Source: Anaerolineales bacterium UBA877 (GTDB taxonomy: Bacteria; Chloroflexota; Anaerolineae; Anaerolineales; Villigracilaceae). Taken from it: DNA of 37,697 nucleotides. The notes under the pieces are model-generated. The model was not told where the DNA came from. It saw nothing but the letters and a program-made list of their open reading frames with translations, and made no database searches. This document shows positions 25,680 to 34,210 of the stretch, piece by piece. The DNA lies in contig DBFP01000051.1 of NCBI GenBank assembly GCA_002294405.1, forward strand, positions 30,958 to 68,654, written 5' to 3'. Every line of letters starts with the position of its first letter. The stretch's first letter is position 1. Position numbers and translations under genes: made by a program.

Positions 25680-26942
25680 TCATCCCCATTTTAGGATGGC
25701 AAACCCAGCCAGTAAGCGCATCAAGGCGAAAAGCATCAAAGCCACTCCCAACCCAATAAATCCAGCCAGGAAAGGTCCTGCAAGTGAACCCAGGAGTACT
25801 GCGGCATTCAGGATGAGGTTATACCAAGCCAGATGGGACGGACGGTCATTTTCCGGGATCTGTTCCAATAAATAGTTGGCATAGGCTCCAGCCACCATGG
25901 CCCAAGCGAAACCTCCGACGATCGATAACATGTAAAAATGCAATGAATTTCGGGAAAGAGCCAAGGCAAGGGGGTAAATACTCATCCCCACCACACCCCA
26001 TCCCGTCAACTTGTGATGTCCGACCTTCCGTTCCAAAAAGCTAAGCTGCGTGGATCCGAGCAGGACGGTTAAATAAAACAGCGCTGTCCCAAGGCCAATA
26101 TTGGCATCCGTTAAATGGAGTTCATTAACAGTGTAAAGCGTCACAAGCGGCAGAACAAGGAATTGTGCCAGGTGAAATCCCAAAAAAACAAGCAAGATTT
26201 TCCGGAAGGGGGTTCGCCAAATGTCAAGACGAAGGGTAAGGTGCCAGACAGAACGGGAATCTTTTTCATCTACATCCAGTACCGGTTCTAAAGCCTGTTC
26301 GGTTGTAGATATGTCCGGTTTATGCGGTCGTATGAAGAAGAGATGAAAGGTGCTCATGGCAGCACTCAGGAATCCGATCCCAAAAACGACCTGGTATCCA
26401 GTGGGAAATGGGAGGTTATTCAGGATATAACCGGTACCGAGTGAAGCAATTATGAAAGTGAGCGACTGCAACATGTTGCGGGTACCCATGACAGTAGCCC
26501 GAAATTCTGACGGGACGGCAGAGGCGAACAAGGCAGTAAAACCGACGCTCAATGAGCACATCGGGATACCCATGACCAGGGTAATGATGGCGAGAGCCCA
26601 AATTTGACCCTGATTACCAAATAACCAGGGCAGCGGGATCCATAAAAAATATCCGAGTCGAGAATAAACCGCCGACCAGAAGACCGCTTTTCCCACCGGC
26701 CTGTTTTGCAGCCAATTTCCCGCAGGGATCGAAAGAAATAGACTAACGACAGCTGGCATGGCACCCAGCAGTCCGATTTGAAATCCACTCGCCCCCAGGC
26801 GGGCGGCATAAACGTTCAGGAAATTGATCGCACTTCCACTAAGAATCCCAAACCAGGCGATATCGAAATAAAGGTGGATGAAATTCCGACGATATTCTTG
26901 AGGGACTGCTGAATAATTAAAAAATCGACCAATTGATTGCAC
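25680..26942 (-). CDS. MFS transporter (12-segment)
   Basis: This is a membrane transporter of about 420 residues. The first helix block reads FIHLYFDIAWFGILSGSAIN, followed by LGASGFQIGLLGAMPAVVSL, and a long charged central loop (about 195-220) separates the two halves. No substrate-defining motif is visible; an exporter for a small metabolite is the general guess. The open frame extends to a TTG at 26987, but that would start inside the divergent neighbour's start codon. The GTG at 26942 gives MQSIGRFFNYSAVP and lies exactly 6 nt after a minus-strand TATAAT, so a leaderless start there is preferred. smpB follows 53 nt downstream. Confidence 0.8.
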   Translation of the reverse strand: MQSIGRFFNYSAVPQEYRRNFIHLYFDIAWFGILSGSAINFLNVYAARLGASGFQIGLLGAMPAVVSLFLSIPAGNWLQNRPVGKAVFWSAVYSRLGYFLWIPLPWLFGNQGQIWALAIITLVMGIPMCSLSVGFTALFASAVPSEFRATVMGTRNMLQSLTFIIASLGTGYILNNLPFPTGYQVVFGIGFLSAAMSTFHLFFIRPHKPDISTTEQALEPVLDVDEKDSRSVWHLTLRLDIWRTPFRKILLVFLGFHLAQFLVLPLVTLYTVNELHLTDANIGLGTALFYLTVLLGSTQLSFLERKVGHHKLTGWGVVGMSIYPLALALSRNSLHFYMLSIVGGFAWAMVAGAYANYLLEQIPENDRPSHLAWYNLILNAAVLLGSLAGPFLAGFIGLGVALMLFALMRLLAGFAILKWG

Positions 26943-26944
26943 AG

Positions 26945-26960
26945 GTTGATTATAATCAAC
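26945..26960. promoter_or_regulatory. Palindromic divergent promoter/operator
   Basis: GTTGATTATAATCAAC is a perfect 16-bp palindrome centred between the MFS gene and the aminotransferase gene. Its core contains TATAAT on both strands (plus 26951-26956, minus 26954-26949). On the minus strand the box ends 6 nt before the GTG at 26942. On the plus strand it would give a leader of about 25 nt to the ATG at 26987. No good -35 is seen on either side, which would fit activator dependence. Confidence 0.55.
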
Positions 26961-26986
26961 ACCACCGGAAAAATAACGGCTAACCA

Positions 26987-28141
26987 ATGTTTGGACTTAA
27001 ACGATATTTCCTGCTGGATCCCGCGGTCACCTATCTCAACCATGGATCCTTTGGCGCGACTGCAAGACCGGTATTCCAAGAATATCAGAACTGGCAGCGT
27101 GAATTGGAACGACAACCTGTTGAATTCCTAGGAAGGAGATTTACCTCCTTGATGTTTGCTGCCAGAAAATCACTTGCGGAATATGTTGGAACAGATGCTG
27201 ATAACCTGGTATTCACCACTAACGCGACAAAATCAATCAACATTGTTGCTCACTCCCTGATGCTTGGTCCAGGCGATGAGGTCTTGAGCACCAACCATGA
27301 GTATGGTGCGCTTGACCGGACCTGGAGGTACCTCGCGAAGGAGCATGGTTTTAAATATATTAATCAGCCGATCAACGTTCCACTTTCAACAGCAAATGCC
27401 ATCGAGGCGGAATTGTGGAAAGGAGTCACAACCCACACGCGGGTGATTTTCATCAGCCACATCACTAGCCCGACAGCGCTTATTTTTCCCGTGGAGCATA
27501 TTGTGCGCCGCGCTCGTTCCGAAGGAATAATCACCATCGTGGATGGGGCACACGCTCCCGGTCAGATTCCTCTGCAACTGGATGCCCTCGGTGCAGATTT
27601 CTATGGGGGCAACCTGCACAAATGGTTGTGTGCCCCCAAAGGAGCAGGTTTCCTCTACGCCAGACCTGAGGTTCAACATTTACTTAAACCCCTGGTGGTC
27701 TCGTGGGGGTATGAAGCCACAAACCCCAGTGCTTCAATGTTTATCGATCAACAGGAGTGGACCGGTACGCGTGACATTTCCGCATTTCTTTCTGTTCCGG
27801 CAGCAATAGAATTTCAAAAAAACCATGATTGGGAAAAAGTCCGATGTGTTTGTCATGCGTTGGTGATTGAGACGCAGGATCGAATTTGTGGTTTAAGTAG
27901 CTTGCCTCCACTATCTGACGAATCCTGGTTTATGCAATTTTGCTCGATACCATTACCGGTAAACACAGACCTGGATGAAGTTAAAAGCCGTCTTTACAAG
28001 GAATATCGGATGGAAGTCCCGCTGATTTCATGGAATGGACAACAATTAATTCGCGTATCCATCCAGGGATACAATGATCGGAAAGATGTTGATAAGCTGG
28101 TTAATGCATTGGGTACTTTATTGAAATGCGGGGAGAAATAA
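26987..28141 (+). CDS. Class V aminotransferase-fold PLP enzyme (isopenicillin N epimerase-like)
   Basis: The 384-residue protein belongs to the fold-type I PLP enzymes, close to isopenicillin N epimerase and cysteine desulfurase-like proteins. YLNHGSFGAT (16-25) is typical of the epimerase-like branch. VDGAHAPGQIPL carries D186, which contacts the pyridine nitrogen, and GGNLHKWLCAPKGAGFL carries the Schiff-base lysine K212. The substrate is unknown; epimerisation, transamination or C-S/C-N lyase chemistry on an amino acid is possible. It is transcribed divergently from an MFS transporter across a palindromic promoter, so the two may be co-regulated and share a substrate or product. It converges with the unrecognised gene at 28224. 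Confidence 0.9.
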   Translation: MFGLKRYFLLDPAVTYLNHGSFGATARPVFQEYQNWQRELERQPVEFLGRRFTSLMFAARKSLAEYVGTDADNLVFTTNATKSINIVAHSLMLGPGDEVLSTNHEYGALDRTWRYLAKEHGFKYINQPINVPLSTANAIEAELWKGVTTHTRVIFISHITSPTALIFPVEHIVRRARSEGIITIVDGAHAPGQIPLQLDALGADFYGGNLHKWLCAPKGAGFLYARPEVQHLLKPLVVSWGYEATNPSASMFIDQQEWTGTRDISAFLSVPAAIEFQKNHDWEKVRCVCHALVIETQDRICGLSSLPPLSDESWFMQFCSIPLPVNTDLDEVKSRLYKEYRMEVPLISWNGQQLIRVSIQGYNDRKDVDKLVNALGTLLKCGEK

Positions 28142-28223
28142 TCACACATGCCCCAAGATAAAACACGAGGGGTCATAACATCCCATAAAAATAATTAGAA
28201 ATATAATTTACAGGTGGAGAATT

Positions 28224-29582
28224 TTAAGATAGGGTCTTAACTAACGCCATCAATTCATCTGGCTCAAGGGATGAATGGATGGGTTTCTTGTTTTGATTGA
28301 CCCATTTACGGAGAGGCTCAACCCATTTGATCAAAGCGCGGGCATCCGCGGGATAATGGTTGGACCGGGTGCCAATATTTATCCATTTGAAATCTGTCAA
28401 AGCAGCTTCCCAAGCCTTCCAAGGGACCATATCCGGAGTAAACGAAAAGGTAGCCAGGGGTGAAAAGAAAACCGGTTTCCCCCGGGGGAATTGAGCTTGC
28501 ATCCTAATTAATTCTACCAGACTGTCTTGCGTGTTATAAATCAACCATAACGGCAATAAGCCGGCTTGCCGAGCAGCAAAAGCGTCAAACTGGCTGAACA
28601 TTTCCACCAATACACCTGCAGGCTGACGGTTTTCTTTTTCAAGAAGTTTGCCCGCAGCTGCAAAAGCCAACCGGGAGAAATCGCGCGGGTGGGGTAGTGA
28701 GAGGCGAACAAAACGATAACTTTCACGTATGCAGAACTCCTCCAAAGCCTCCCCCAACCCGGGCTCAGTCCCCCATTCGGATTCGGGACCACTTTCCATA
28801 GGGTAATCCTTCAATTTCCAATCCATGGTTTTTAACCCGGCGCGCAATGCATACTTTTGGATGCGGTCGCTGCCATCCAAAAATTCTTCTGCAGGAATTC
28901 CACCCCAACCTCCCACTTGAAAAACACTGCGGGGTCCCACGCGATAACGCAACCAGGTGGCTCCACTATCCAGGAAGACCACAGCACCCCCCGGCACCAG
29001 CCTTGACTTGATGAAATCGGAGTATGCGGGGGGTAAACCCAGCAATTTGAAGCGCAAATGGTTTATGAAACGCGTCATCCACCCATCGTGAACCGGGTCA
29101 TAATGTTGTATGGTCATAATTTTCGGATTCTCAGCGGCAATCCGCAGTGCAGGTTGCAGGGAGCGGTGCAGGTATTCATTGACATCACCGGTCAATGAAC
29201 CCAATTTGAGCGAAAGGACGAATGCCTGGGGCAGGAACGGTCCCCCCATCGAAAGTGATAGATAAGTGGAGGCTCCACCAAGCGCAGCTCCAACAAGGAC
29301 AGCTGGGAATTTCTGTGGCAAAATCGCATAGTCATTCAAGCGTTCACTTATCAACTGTTCGATGGAGAAATGCTGCAGCACATCAGGAGATAAACCCGAG
29401 AAAGATTCAAAGCGGCTGATGGCATAACTGGCGAGACCCTGCGGGAGAGTACCAAGAATTGAGAGCAGTATTTTTTGCCAACCGGGAAACATATAGTTGT
29501 CTGAAGAAACGCCGCATAAACCGGCAGCCACTGCACGCGTCACAAGTGGAGAAGAACTTTCAGGAGATTCCAAGGCAGGCAT
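28224..29582 (-). CDS. Conserved-looking protein of unknown function (452 aa)
   Basis: I do not recognise this protein. It has one or two moderately hydrophobic segments near residues 90-130 (AVLVGAALGGASTYLSLSMG, then FVLSLKLGSL). A mixed alpha/beta-looking region follows, with VPGGAVVFLDSGATWLRYRV and FQVGGWGGIPAEEFLDGSD. A Trp/Pro-rich C-terminal part contains WINIGTRSNHYPADARALIKW. No signal peptide or metal motif is obvious. ATG at 29582 is preferred to ATG at 29609 because AAAGGT lies about 5 nt upstream of it. It is a single-gene unit, divergent from the patatin operon and convergent with the aminotransferase gene. Reading-frame length and ordinary composition suggest a real gene. Confidence 0.7.
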   Translation of the reverse strand: MPALESPESSSPLVTRAVAAGLCGVSSDNYMFPGWQKILLSILGTLPQGLASYAISRFESFSGLSPDVLQHFSIEQLISERLNDYAILPQKFPAVLVGAALGGASTYLSLSMGGPFLPQAFVLSLKLGSLTGDVNEYLHRSLQPALRIAAENPKIMTIQHYDPVHDGWMTRFINHLRFKLLGLPPAYSDFIKSRLVPGGAVVFLDSGATWLRYRVGPRSVFQVGGWGGIPAEEFLDGSDRIQKYALRAGLKTMDWKLKDYPMESGPESEWGTEPGLGEALEEFCIRESYRFVRLSLPHPRDFSRLAFAAAGKLLEKENRQPAGVLVEMFSQFDAFAARQAGLLPLWLIYNTQDSLVELIRMQAQFPRGKPVFFSPLATFSFTPDMVPWKAWEAALTDFKWINIGTRSNHYPADARALIKWVEPLRKWVNQNKKPIHSSLEPDELMALVKTLS

Positions 29583-29600
29583 ATGACCTTTTGAGAAGAG

Positions 29601-29606
29601 TATAAT
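29601..29606 (+). promoter_or_regulatory. Possible -10 box of the patatin operon
   Basis: A perfect TATAAT lies 31 nt before the patatin ATG at 29638 and exactly 6 nt before an out-of-operon ATG (29613) that opens a four-codon frame. No clear -35 was found. Confidence 0.45.
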
Positions 29607-29637
29607 CATTTAATGCCAGGAATATAAGGTGACTACC

Positions 29638-30516
29638 ATGGATATTACCTTGACTCTCGGTGGTGGCGGATCCAGGGGGTACGCGCACATCGGTGTAGTG
29701 CGTCGACTGGAACAGGAAGGCTACAGGATCCGAGCACTGGCGGGTACCAGTGCGGGTGGCATGGTGGGGATTTTATATGCCGCTGGTTACTCTCCGGATG
29801 AATTGGAAGCGAGGCTTTCAAACCTGGACCAATCCAAACTATTTGGACGCCCCACGGGCGAAGATCCTTCCATCCTGGGTCTGAGCGGCGCAATCAAAGT
29901 GTTGGAAGAGTTCCTGGGCAACCTGACCTTCGAAGAACTCAAACTCCCTTGTGCAGTGGTGGCGGTGGATATTAAATCAGCACAAGAGGTCATCTTGAGA
30001 AAAGGGTGCGTGCTGGATGCGGTACTGGCAACCTGTGCCGTCCCGGCGATTTTTCCACCCAGGAATATAGGCGACCACCAGTTGGTGGATGGAGCGGCAA
30101 TGGATCCAGTGCCTGTTTCGGTTGCCAGGTCGATGGCCCCAACCCTGCCGACGGTTGCCGTTGTCCTTTCCCCGCTTTTAGGACAGGAACGGGATATTTT
30201 GTCATTGCGATTCCCAACCCGCATCCCTTCTCCGATTGTAGATCGGCTGAGCCACCTGCGCCTGGCGCAGGCATTAAATATCTACATCCAGGCGACCGAT
30301 GCAGGGGCACGAATGCTGACCGAACTGCATCTCAAGCTTGATGCCCCCGACGTGATCGTTCGACCGCTTGTGGATGGGATCGGACTGCTCGACCGGGTGG
30401 ATGTCCATAAAATTGTCAAACTGGGGGAGCAGGCCATGGATGCAGCCCTCCCGGACTTAAAGCGGGCGACCTCCTGGCCGAACCGTTTGCGAAGAAAATA
30501 TTACCGGTCGCGGTAG
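29638..30516 (+). CDS. Patatin-like phospholipase (RssA/NTE type)
   Basis: The 292-residue protein is a serine lipid hydrolase with a Ser-Asp dyad. The oxyanion loop GGGGSRGYAHIGVV (8-21), the nucleophile S38 in GTSAGG and the catalytic D151 in VDGAAMDPVPV are all present. Family members cleave acyl chains from phospholipids or lysophospholipids at the membrane surface. No signal peptide is seen. ATG at 29638 is preferred to GTG at 29629 because AAGGTG lies 6 nt before it. A small membrane protein and an esterase follow at 12 nt and with a 17-nt overlap, forming a compact operon possibly concerned with lipid or ester turnover. Confidence 0.94.
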   Translation: MDITLTLGGGGSRGYAHIGVVRRLEQEGYRIRALAGTSAGGMVGILYAAGYSPDELEARLSNLDQSKLFGRPTGEDPSILGLSGAIKVLEEFLGNLTFEELKLPCAVVAVDIKSAQEVILRKGCVLDAVLATCAVPAIFPPRNIGDHQLVDGAAMDPVPVSVARSMAPTLPTVAVVLSPLLGQERDILSLRFPTRIPSPIVDRLSHLRLAQALNIYIQATDAGARMLTELHLKLDAPDVIVRPLVDGIGLLDRVDVHKIVKLGEQAMDAALPDLKRATSWPNRLRRKYYRSR

Positions 30517-30520
30517 GAGG
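30515..30520 (+). promoter_or_regulatory. Ribosome-binding site AGGAGG for a TTG start
   Basis: AGGAGG overlaps the patatin stop codon and lies 8 nt before the TTG at 30529, supporting TTG initiation of the small membrane protein. Confidence 0.7.
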
Positions 30521-30528
30521 AATGAGGA

Positions 30529-30756
30529 TTGACCCGTGACTTGCGCAAATATGTCGGACAGACCAATTTCCGCTTGATCGTCGGAGGATTGGGACTGCTA
30601 TTCATCGTCGGGGACGGGTTGATCTTTTTAATTTATGGGGCGAAAGCCGCTTTGACAGGATTCTTATGTCTGATAGCCGGAATGACACCAGTGGCAATGG
30701 TGGTACTGGTTATGCTGCTGCTGGAATGGATCACCAAACGTGCCAACCGTGAATGA
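30529..30756 (+). CDS. Small two-helix membrane protein, unknown function
   Basis: The protein has 75 residues. A basic start (TRDLRKYVGQ) precedes two hydrophobic segments, about residues 17-36 (LIVGGLGLLFIVGDGLIFLI) and 42-65 (LTGFLCLIAGMTPVAMVVLV). It ends in a basic tail (ITKRANRE). Both ends therefore probably face the cytoplasm. It has a strong ribosome-binding site, a TTG start, and overlaps the next gene by 17 nt, so it looks translated. Nothing in it indicates a function; a membrane adaptor for the flanking lipase or esterase is only a guess from position. Confidence 0.7.
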   Translation: MTRDLRKYVGQTNFRLIVGGLGLLFIVGDGLIFLIYGAKAALTGFLCLIAGMTPVAMVVLVMLLLEWITKRANRE

Positions 30757-31393
30757 ATCTGAATTGCAGGAATTCCGGGATTGGAAATTTCGCTTTCGCC
30801 CTGCGACTGCCAATCCATGCCGACTGGCGGTGTTACTCCACGGATTTACCGGAGATGAAAATTCCATGTGGATATTTTCCCGGAAGCTTCCGGCCAGGAT
30901 GGCTGTCCTGGCTCCGCGGGGAATTTATAGGGTCCAGGAAGGCGGCTATACTTGGAGAAAAAGACTACCCGGCAACTTGAGCCTTCCCACATTGGAGGAT
31001 TTACGTCGGGCTGCAGAAGCGTTGATCAGGTTTATTGACGATTGGCCTGGCAGTGCCAATGGATTTGACAGTCAAATTGACCTGATAGGTTTCAGCCAAG
31101 GTGCGGCTCTCGCCTATACCCTGGCGTTACTATTTCCTGATCGGATACGGGCGCTGGCGGCACTATCCGGATTCTTACCAGGTGGAACCGAGGGATTGAT
31201 AAACAGTCATATTCTAGCCGGGAAATCCATTTTTATCGCTCATGGGAGGCAGGATAATTTAGTCCCGGTTGAGAACGCGCGCAAAACCGTCGCGCTTCTT
31301 GAAAGATCAGGAGCCCGGGTGAAATATTGTGAATCAAATATGGGTCACAAGGTCGACGTGACCTGTTTTTCTGAAATGTCAGACATTTTTTGA
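30740..31393 (+). CDS. Alpha/beta hydrolase, phospholipase/carboxylesterase-like (COG0400 type)
   Basis: The 217-residue serine esterase shows LLHGFTGDENSMW near residue 30 (oxyanion strand), the nucleophile elbow GFSQGAALAY, LSGFLPGG after it, the acid in HGRQDNLVP, and the catalytic His in NMGHKV. It probably hydrolyses small carboxylic esters or lysophospholipids in the cytoplasm. The start is uncertain: GTG at 30740 or GTG at 30749, neither with a strong ribosome-binding site, and both overlapping the upstream small gene, so translation is likely coupled. It closes the patatin operon. Confidence 0.88.
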   Translation: MPTVNESELQEFRDWKFRFRPATANPCRLAVLLHGFTGDENSMWIFSRKLPARMAVLAPRGIYRVQEGGYTWRKRLPGNLSLPTLEDLRRAAEALIRFIDDWPGSANGFDSQIDLIGFSQGAALAYTLALLFPDRIRALAALSGFLPGGTEGLINSHILAGKSIFIAHGRQDNLVPVENARKTVALLERSGARVKYCESNMGHKVDVTCFSEMSDIF

Positions 31394-31477
31394 TGTCAGG
31401 CATACCAAATCAATAACCCCTCCATAGGTGTGCTAAAATCAATGGGCCATCAGATTTCATCTGGAAAGGAGTAGGAA

Positions 31478-32854
31478 ATGAAACATAAGCTTATATTGAA
31501 TATTATGGCAATCGCGGTAACCCTTTTGTTGATTGCTTGTGGAAAATCGAGTGTGACGAATGCGACGCCAACCTCGCAGTCTCCAGCCGGTAATACCCCG
31601 GTTGTTGACACACCAATAATTCCTGCCGATTCCCTGGCAATTTCGAGCACCAACTCCTTCGTGGATTCCTTTGGTACATACCACGTTGTAGGTGGTTTGA
31701 TCAATAACAGTAGTAACGTATTAACTCATATAGAACTATCGATTGAAATAAAGGATGCCTCTGGAACTTCCTTAATAACAGATGATAATGGAAATGTAGT
31801 TCCCAATGCAGTAATCACCCCGATGCTGTATACACTTGCTCCCGGTGAATCATCACCCTTTGAGTATTCCTATGAGACCTCAAAAGGGACTCCGGGGTCT
31901 TATAATGTAGCCATTACGGGGCAACAAACCGGGGATGCCAATCGCGCAATTCTGAAATCTGAAAATGTGCAACTATTGGACGATGGATCAGGTTGGTATT
32001 ACTTGACGGGGGAATTGGTAAACACCAGCAGTCAGTGGGCTCATATCAGAAGCCTGGCTGGTGGCGTTCTGGATGATTCTAAAAAGTTGCTTTCCGCCGA
32101 CTGGACATCCACTTTTACTACTGAATTAGCACCTTCCGGGGACGCTTCTGGACGCGATCGGACTCCGTTTGAAGTCAATTTCCCCAACCCGGGTGGTGCG
32201 ACCAAGTGGCAGGTATTTCCAGATGCGGATGTTGTTAACAATGTGACTGATTATCCTATCGGATTGTCGGTCACGAATTCTTATTTTGATCAATATGGTT
32301 CTTTCCATGTTGTAGGTTGGATTACAAATAACTATGACAAAGCCCTCGATTCCATGGTGGTTGCGGGGGTTTTTGCACAGGATAAGTCCGTATTAGACTC
32401 AAGTTATGCCTTTGTTCCCATCCCGATGAAACCTGGAGTGGCAACTCCTTTCAGTGTATCCTCTTTCAGCAGCATCAACTACAACCATGATCAGGCAGCC
32501 CTGGTGAGCTCATATTCTGCCCAGGCTGATCCATGGTCAACAACCCCAACATCTTTTGAATTTGTTGACCTATCGCCATCTGGGGAATCAGGGCAAAAAG
32601 ATGGAGCAACCTGGACCATCGATGGCAATGTAATCAATACAAGTGGAAAGAATCTAAGCGGGGTTACCGTAGTTGTGATGATAAAGGATGCCCAGAATCG
32701 GCTGGTGGCAATGGAATACTCATCGATCCTGCCGAAAGGGGATGCCATTACAGAAGGTGAAACAAGCAGCTATTCAGTGCCGGTGTACCTGGATCCTGTA
32801 ATTGACTCCTCTGGTTTTACGGCTAGTACCGTGATAATCGGTAGTGTAAAGTAA
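31478..32854 (+). CDS. Lipoprotein with four FxLYD-like repeats
   Basis: The 458-residue protein has a signal peptide and lipobox (LLLIAC, lipidated C21), then a Ser/Thr/Pro-rich linker (about 24-45). Four similar beta-domains follow, each with an aromatic strand and an Asn-x-Ser/Thr turn: TYHVVGGLINNSS, WYYLTGELVNTSS, SFHVVGWITNNYD and ATWTIDGNVINTSG. This is the FxLYD pattern of extracellular immunoglobulin-like modules. It should be anchored to the outer face of the membrane; binding or scaffolding is inferred, with no catalytic motif. A ribosome-binding site (AAAGGAG) precedes the ATG. It is a single-gene unit closed by a strong terminator. Confidence 0.85.
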   Translation: MKHKLILNIMAIAVTLLLIACGKSSVTNATPTSQSPAGNTPVVDTPIIPADSLAISSTNSFVDSFGTYHVVGGLINNSSNVLTHIELSIEIKDASGTSLITDDNGNVVPNAVITPMLYTLAPGESSPFEYSYETSKGTPGSYNVAITGQQTGDANRAILKSENVQLLDDGSGWYYLTGELVNTSSQWAHIRSLAGGVLDDSKKLLSADWTSTFTTELAPSGDASGRDRTPFEVNFPNPGGATKWQVFPDADVVNNVTDYPIGLSVTNSYFDQYGSFHVVGWITNNYDKALDSMVVAGVFAQDKSVLDSSYAFVPIPMKPGVATPFSVSSFSSINYNHDQAALVSSYSAQADPWSTTPTSFEFVDLSPSGESGQKDGATWTIDGNVINTSGKNLSGVTVVVMIKDAQNRLVAMEYSSILPKGDAITEGETSSYSVPVYLDPVIDSSGFTASTVIIGSVK

Positions 32855-32869
32855 GCGTCTTTCCTGAAT

Positions 32870-32910
32870 AACATCCCCACCGATCCACATGGACGGTGGG
32901 GATGTTTTTT
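32870..32910 (+). terminator. Rho-independent terminator after the lipoprotein gene
   Basis: AACATCCCCACCG (32870-32882) pairs perfectly with CGGTGGGGATGTT (32894-32906) over 13 bp, and T continues to 32910. The 11-nt loop itself contains TCCACATGGA. It begins 16 nt after the stop codon. Confidence 0.93.
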
Positions 32911-33019
32911 AATCAGATATTTGGATTGAAATGAAAGAATAATGGGAATAAGCAATATTCCATAGGATTTAAAGCCGATATTCAAAAATAACGATATTAA
33001 GGTTCGTTTAATGTGCCGG

Positions 33020-33048
33020 TTGACTTCCATTCCTTTTACGAGTATCCT
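33020..33048 (+). promoter_or_regulatory. Predicted promoter of the L,D-transpeptidase gene (leaderless)
   Basis: TTGACT (33020-33025), a 17-bp spacer and TATCCT (33043-33048) form a good promoter. The -10 ends 7 nt before the ATG at 33056 and no Shine-Dalgarno sequence is present. Confidence 0.6.
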
Positions 33049-33055
33049 TGTCCCG

Positions 33056-34195
33056 ATGAATTCCAAGCCCCGGCAAATTTCCCGTCGTGATTTCTTAAAG
33101 TTGAGTGGTCTTGGGCTGAGTATGCTGGCTCTCCGACCCCTGACTCCCAAAAATGAATTGCCAAATAATTACCAAATTGAATCATTAACCGAATTCCCAT
33201 CAGCAGAACTCCTGGGGCGAAACTGCACCACCGACACGAGCCTCCAATGGGGGGGAATAATCCCGATCATGCCACGACCCAGCGTCAATGGGACCAAGGT
33301 TCGCGATGCCCGTGCTGATGAAGTATTCCCCTGGCTAAAGGAAGTAAGCGCTGAGAACGTGGATGTCAATTACCCAAACCAGCGCTGGGTGGAAACACCG
33401 GAAGGTTTCATCCGTTCTTTTAATCTCCAACCCTGCCGAAACCTGCCCAATACGTCGTTATCGGTGCTGCCCGACGGGCAAACAGGTTTTTGGGGCGAAG
33501 TGACTGTTCCTTATGTTGACCTAATTATGGAAAACTCCACCCCCATCTCCGGTTGGATGCGCGATCATGTCGCTTATGGAAGACAAGCGCGGTTGTATTA
33601 CTCACAAGTGATGTGGATCGACAATATCCGAACTTCGGACGATGGGACGATCCAGTATCATATTAATGAACGTTACGGTAACCCAGGTGATCTCTTCTGG
33701 GCTGAAGGAACTGCATTTCGACCTCTAACCGGGGAGGATATTTCTCCGATCAACCCGGATGTGGACCCGGGGATCAAGAAAATCATCGTCAACCTGAGTT
33801 ACCAAACGTTAACCTGCAAGGAAGGCGACAAGGAAGTTTATTTTTGTAGGGTATCCACCGGGGTGCAGGAAGGCTCAACTCCGCTGGGAGAACATGCCAT
33901 ATGGAGGAAATTGTTATCCGTTCGCATGGCAGCCAATACCGTGGCCTCCAGTTATGACCTTCCCGGAATTTCCTGGACGACATTGTTTGTAGGGGATGGT
34001 GTGGCCATCCATGGCGCAACTTCACATAACGATTTCGGCACAGTGCGTTCGCATGGATGTGTAAACTGCAAGCCGGAAGATGCAAAGTGGATCTTCCGCT
34101 GGACACAACCGGAGATTTCCTTGGAAACAGGAGAAAAAACCTGGCAGGATTGGAAATCCGGCAGCACCCATGTGATCGTGGAAAATGCGTTTTGA
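33056..34195 (+). CDS. Tat-exported L,D-transpeptidase (YkuD domain)
   Basis: The 379-residue protein starts with a twin-arginine signal (QISRRDFLKLSGLGLSMLAL). The middle part (about 60-230) is Trp/Tyr-rich and resembles small beta-barrel cell-wall binding segments. The C-terminal YkuD domain (about 240-370) has IHGATSHNDFGTVRSHGCVN with catalytic C335. By family it forms 3-3 peptidoglycan cross-links or attaches proteins to the wall outside the membrane. The start at 33056 is chosen because the Tat motif begins there and a -10 box lies 7 nt upstream; an ATG at 33011 would bury the signal. CcdA follows after 15 nt, which would fit a need to keep the catalytic Cys reduced. Confidence 0.92.
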   Translation: MNSKPRQISRRDFLKLSGLGLSMLALRPLTPKNELPNNYQIESLTEFPSAELLGRNCTTDTSLQWGGIIPIMPRPSVNGTKVRDARADEVFPWLKEVSAENVDVNYPNQRWVETPEGFIRSFNLQPCRNLPNTSLSVLPDGQTGFWGEVTVPYVDLIMENSTPISGWMRDHVAYGRQARLYYSQVMWIDNIRTSDDGTIQYHINERYGNPGDLFWAEGTAFRPLTGEDISPINPDVDPGIKKIIVNLSYQTLTCKEGDKEVYFCRVSTGVQEGSTPLGEHAIWRKLLSVRMAANTVASSYDLPGISWTTLFVGDGVAIHGATSHNDFGTVRSHGCVNCKPEDAKWIFRWTQPEISLETGEKTWQDWKSGSTHVIVENAF

Positions 34196-34210
34196 AGGTA
34201 GACTGATTAG

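Noticed and set aside
28143..28175. Possible terminator between the convergent aminotransferase and unknown genes
   Set aside because: Only a 4-bp CCCC/GGGG stem with a long loop and no T-run.
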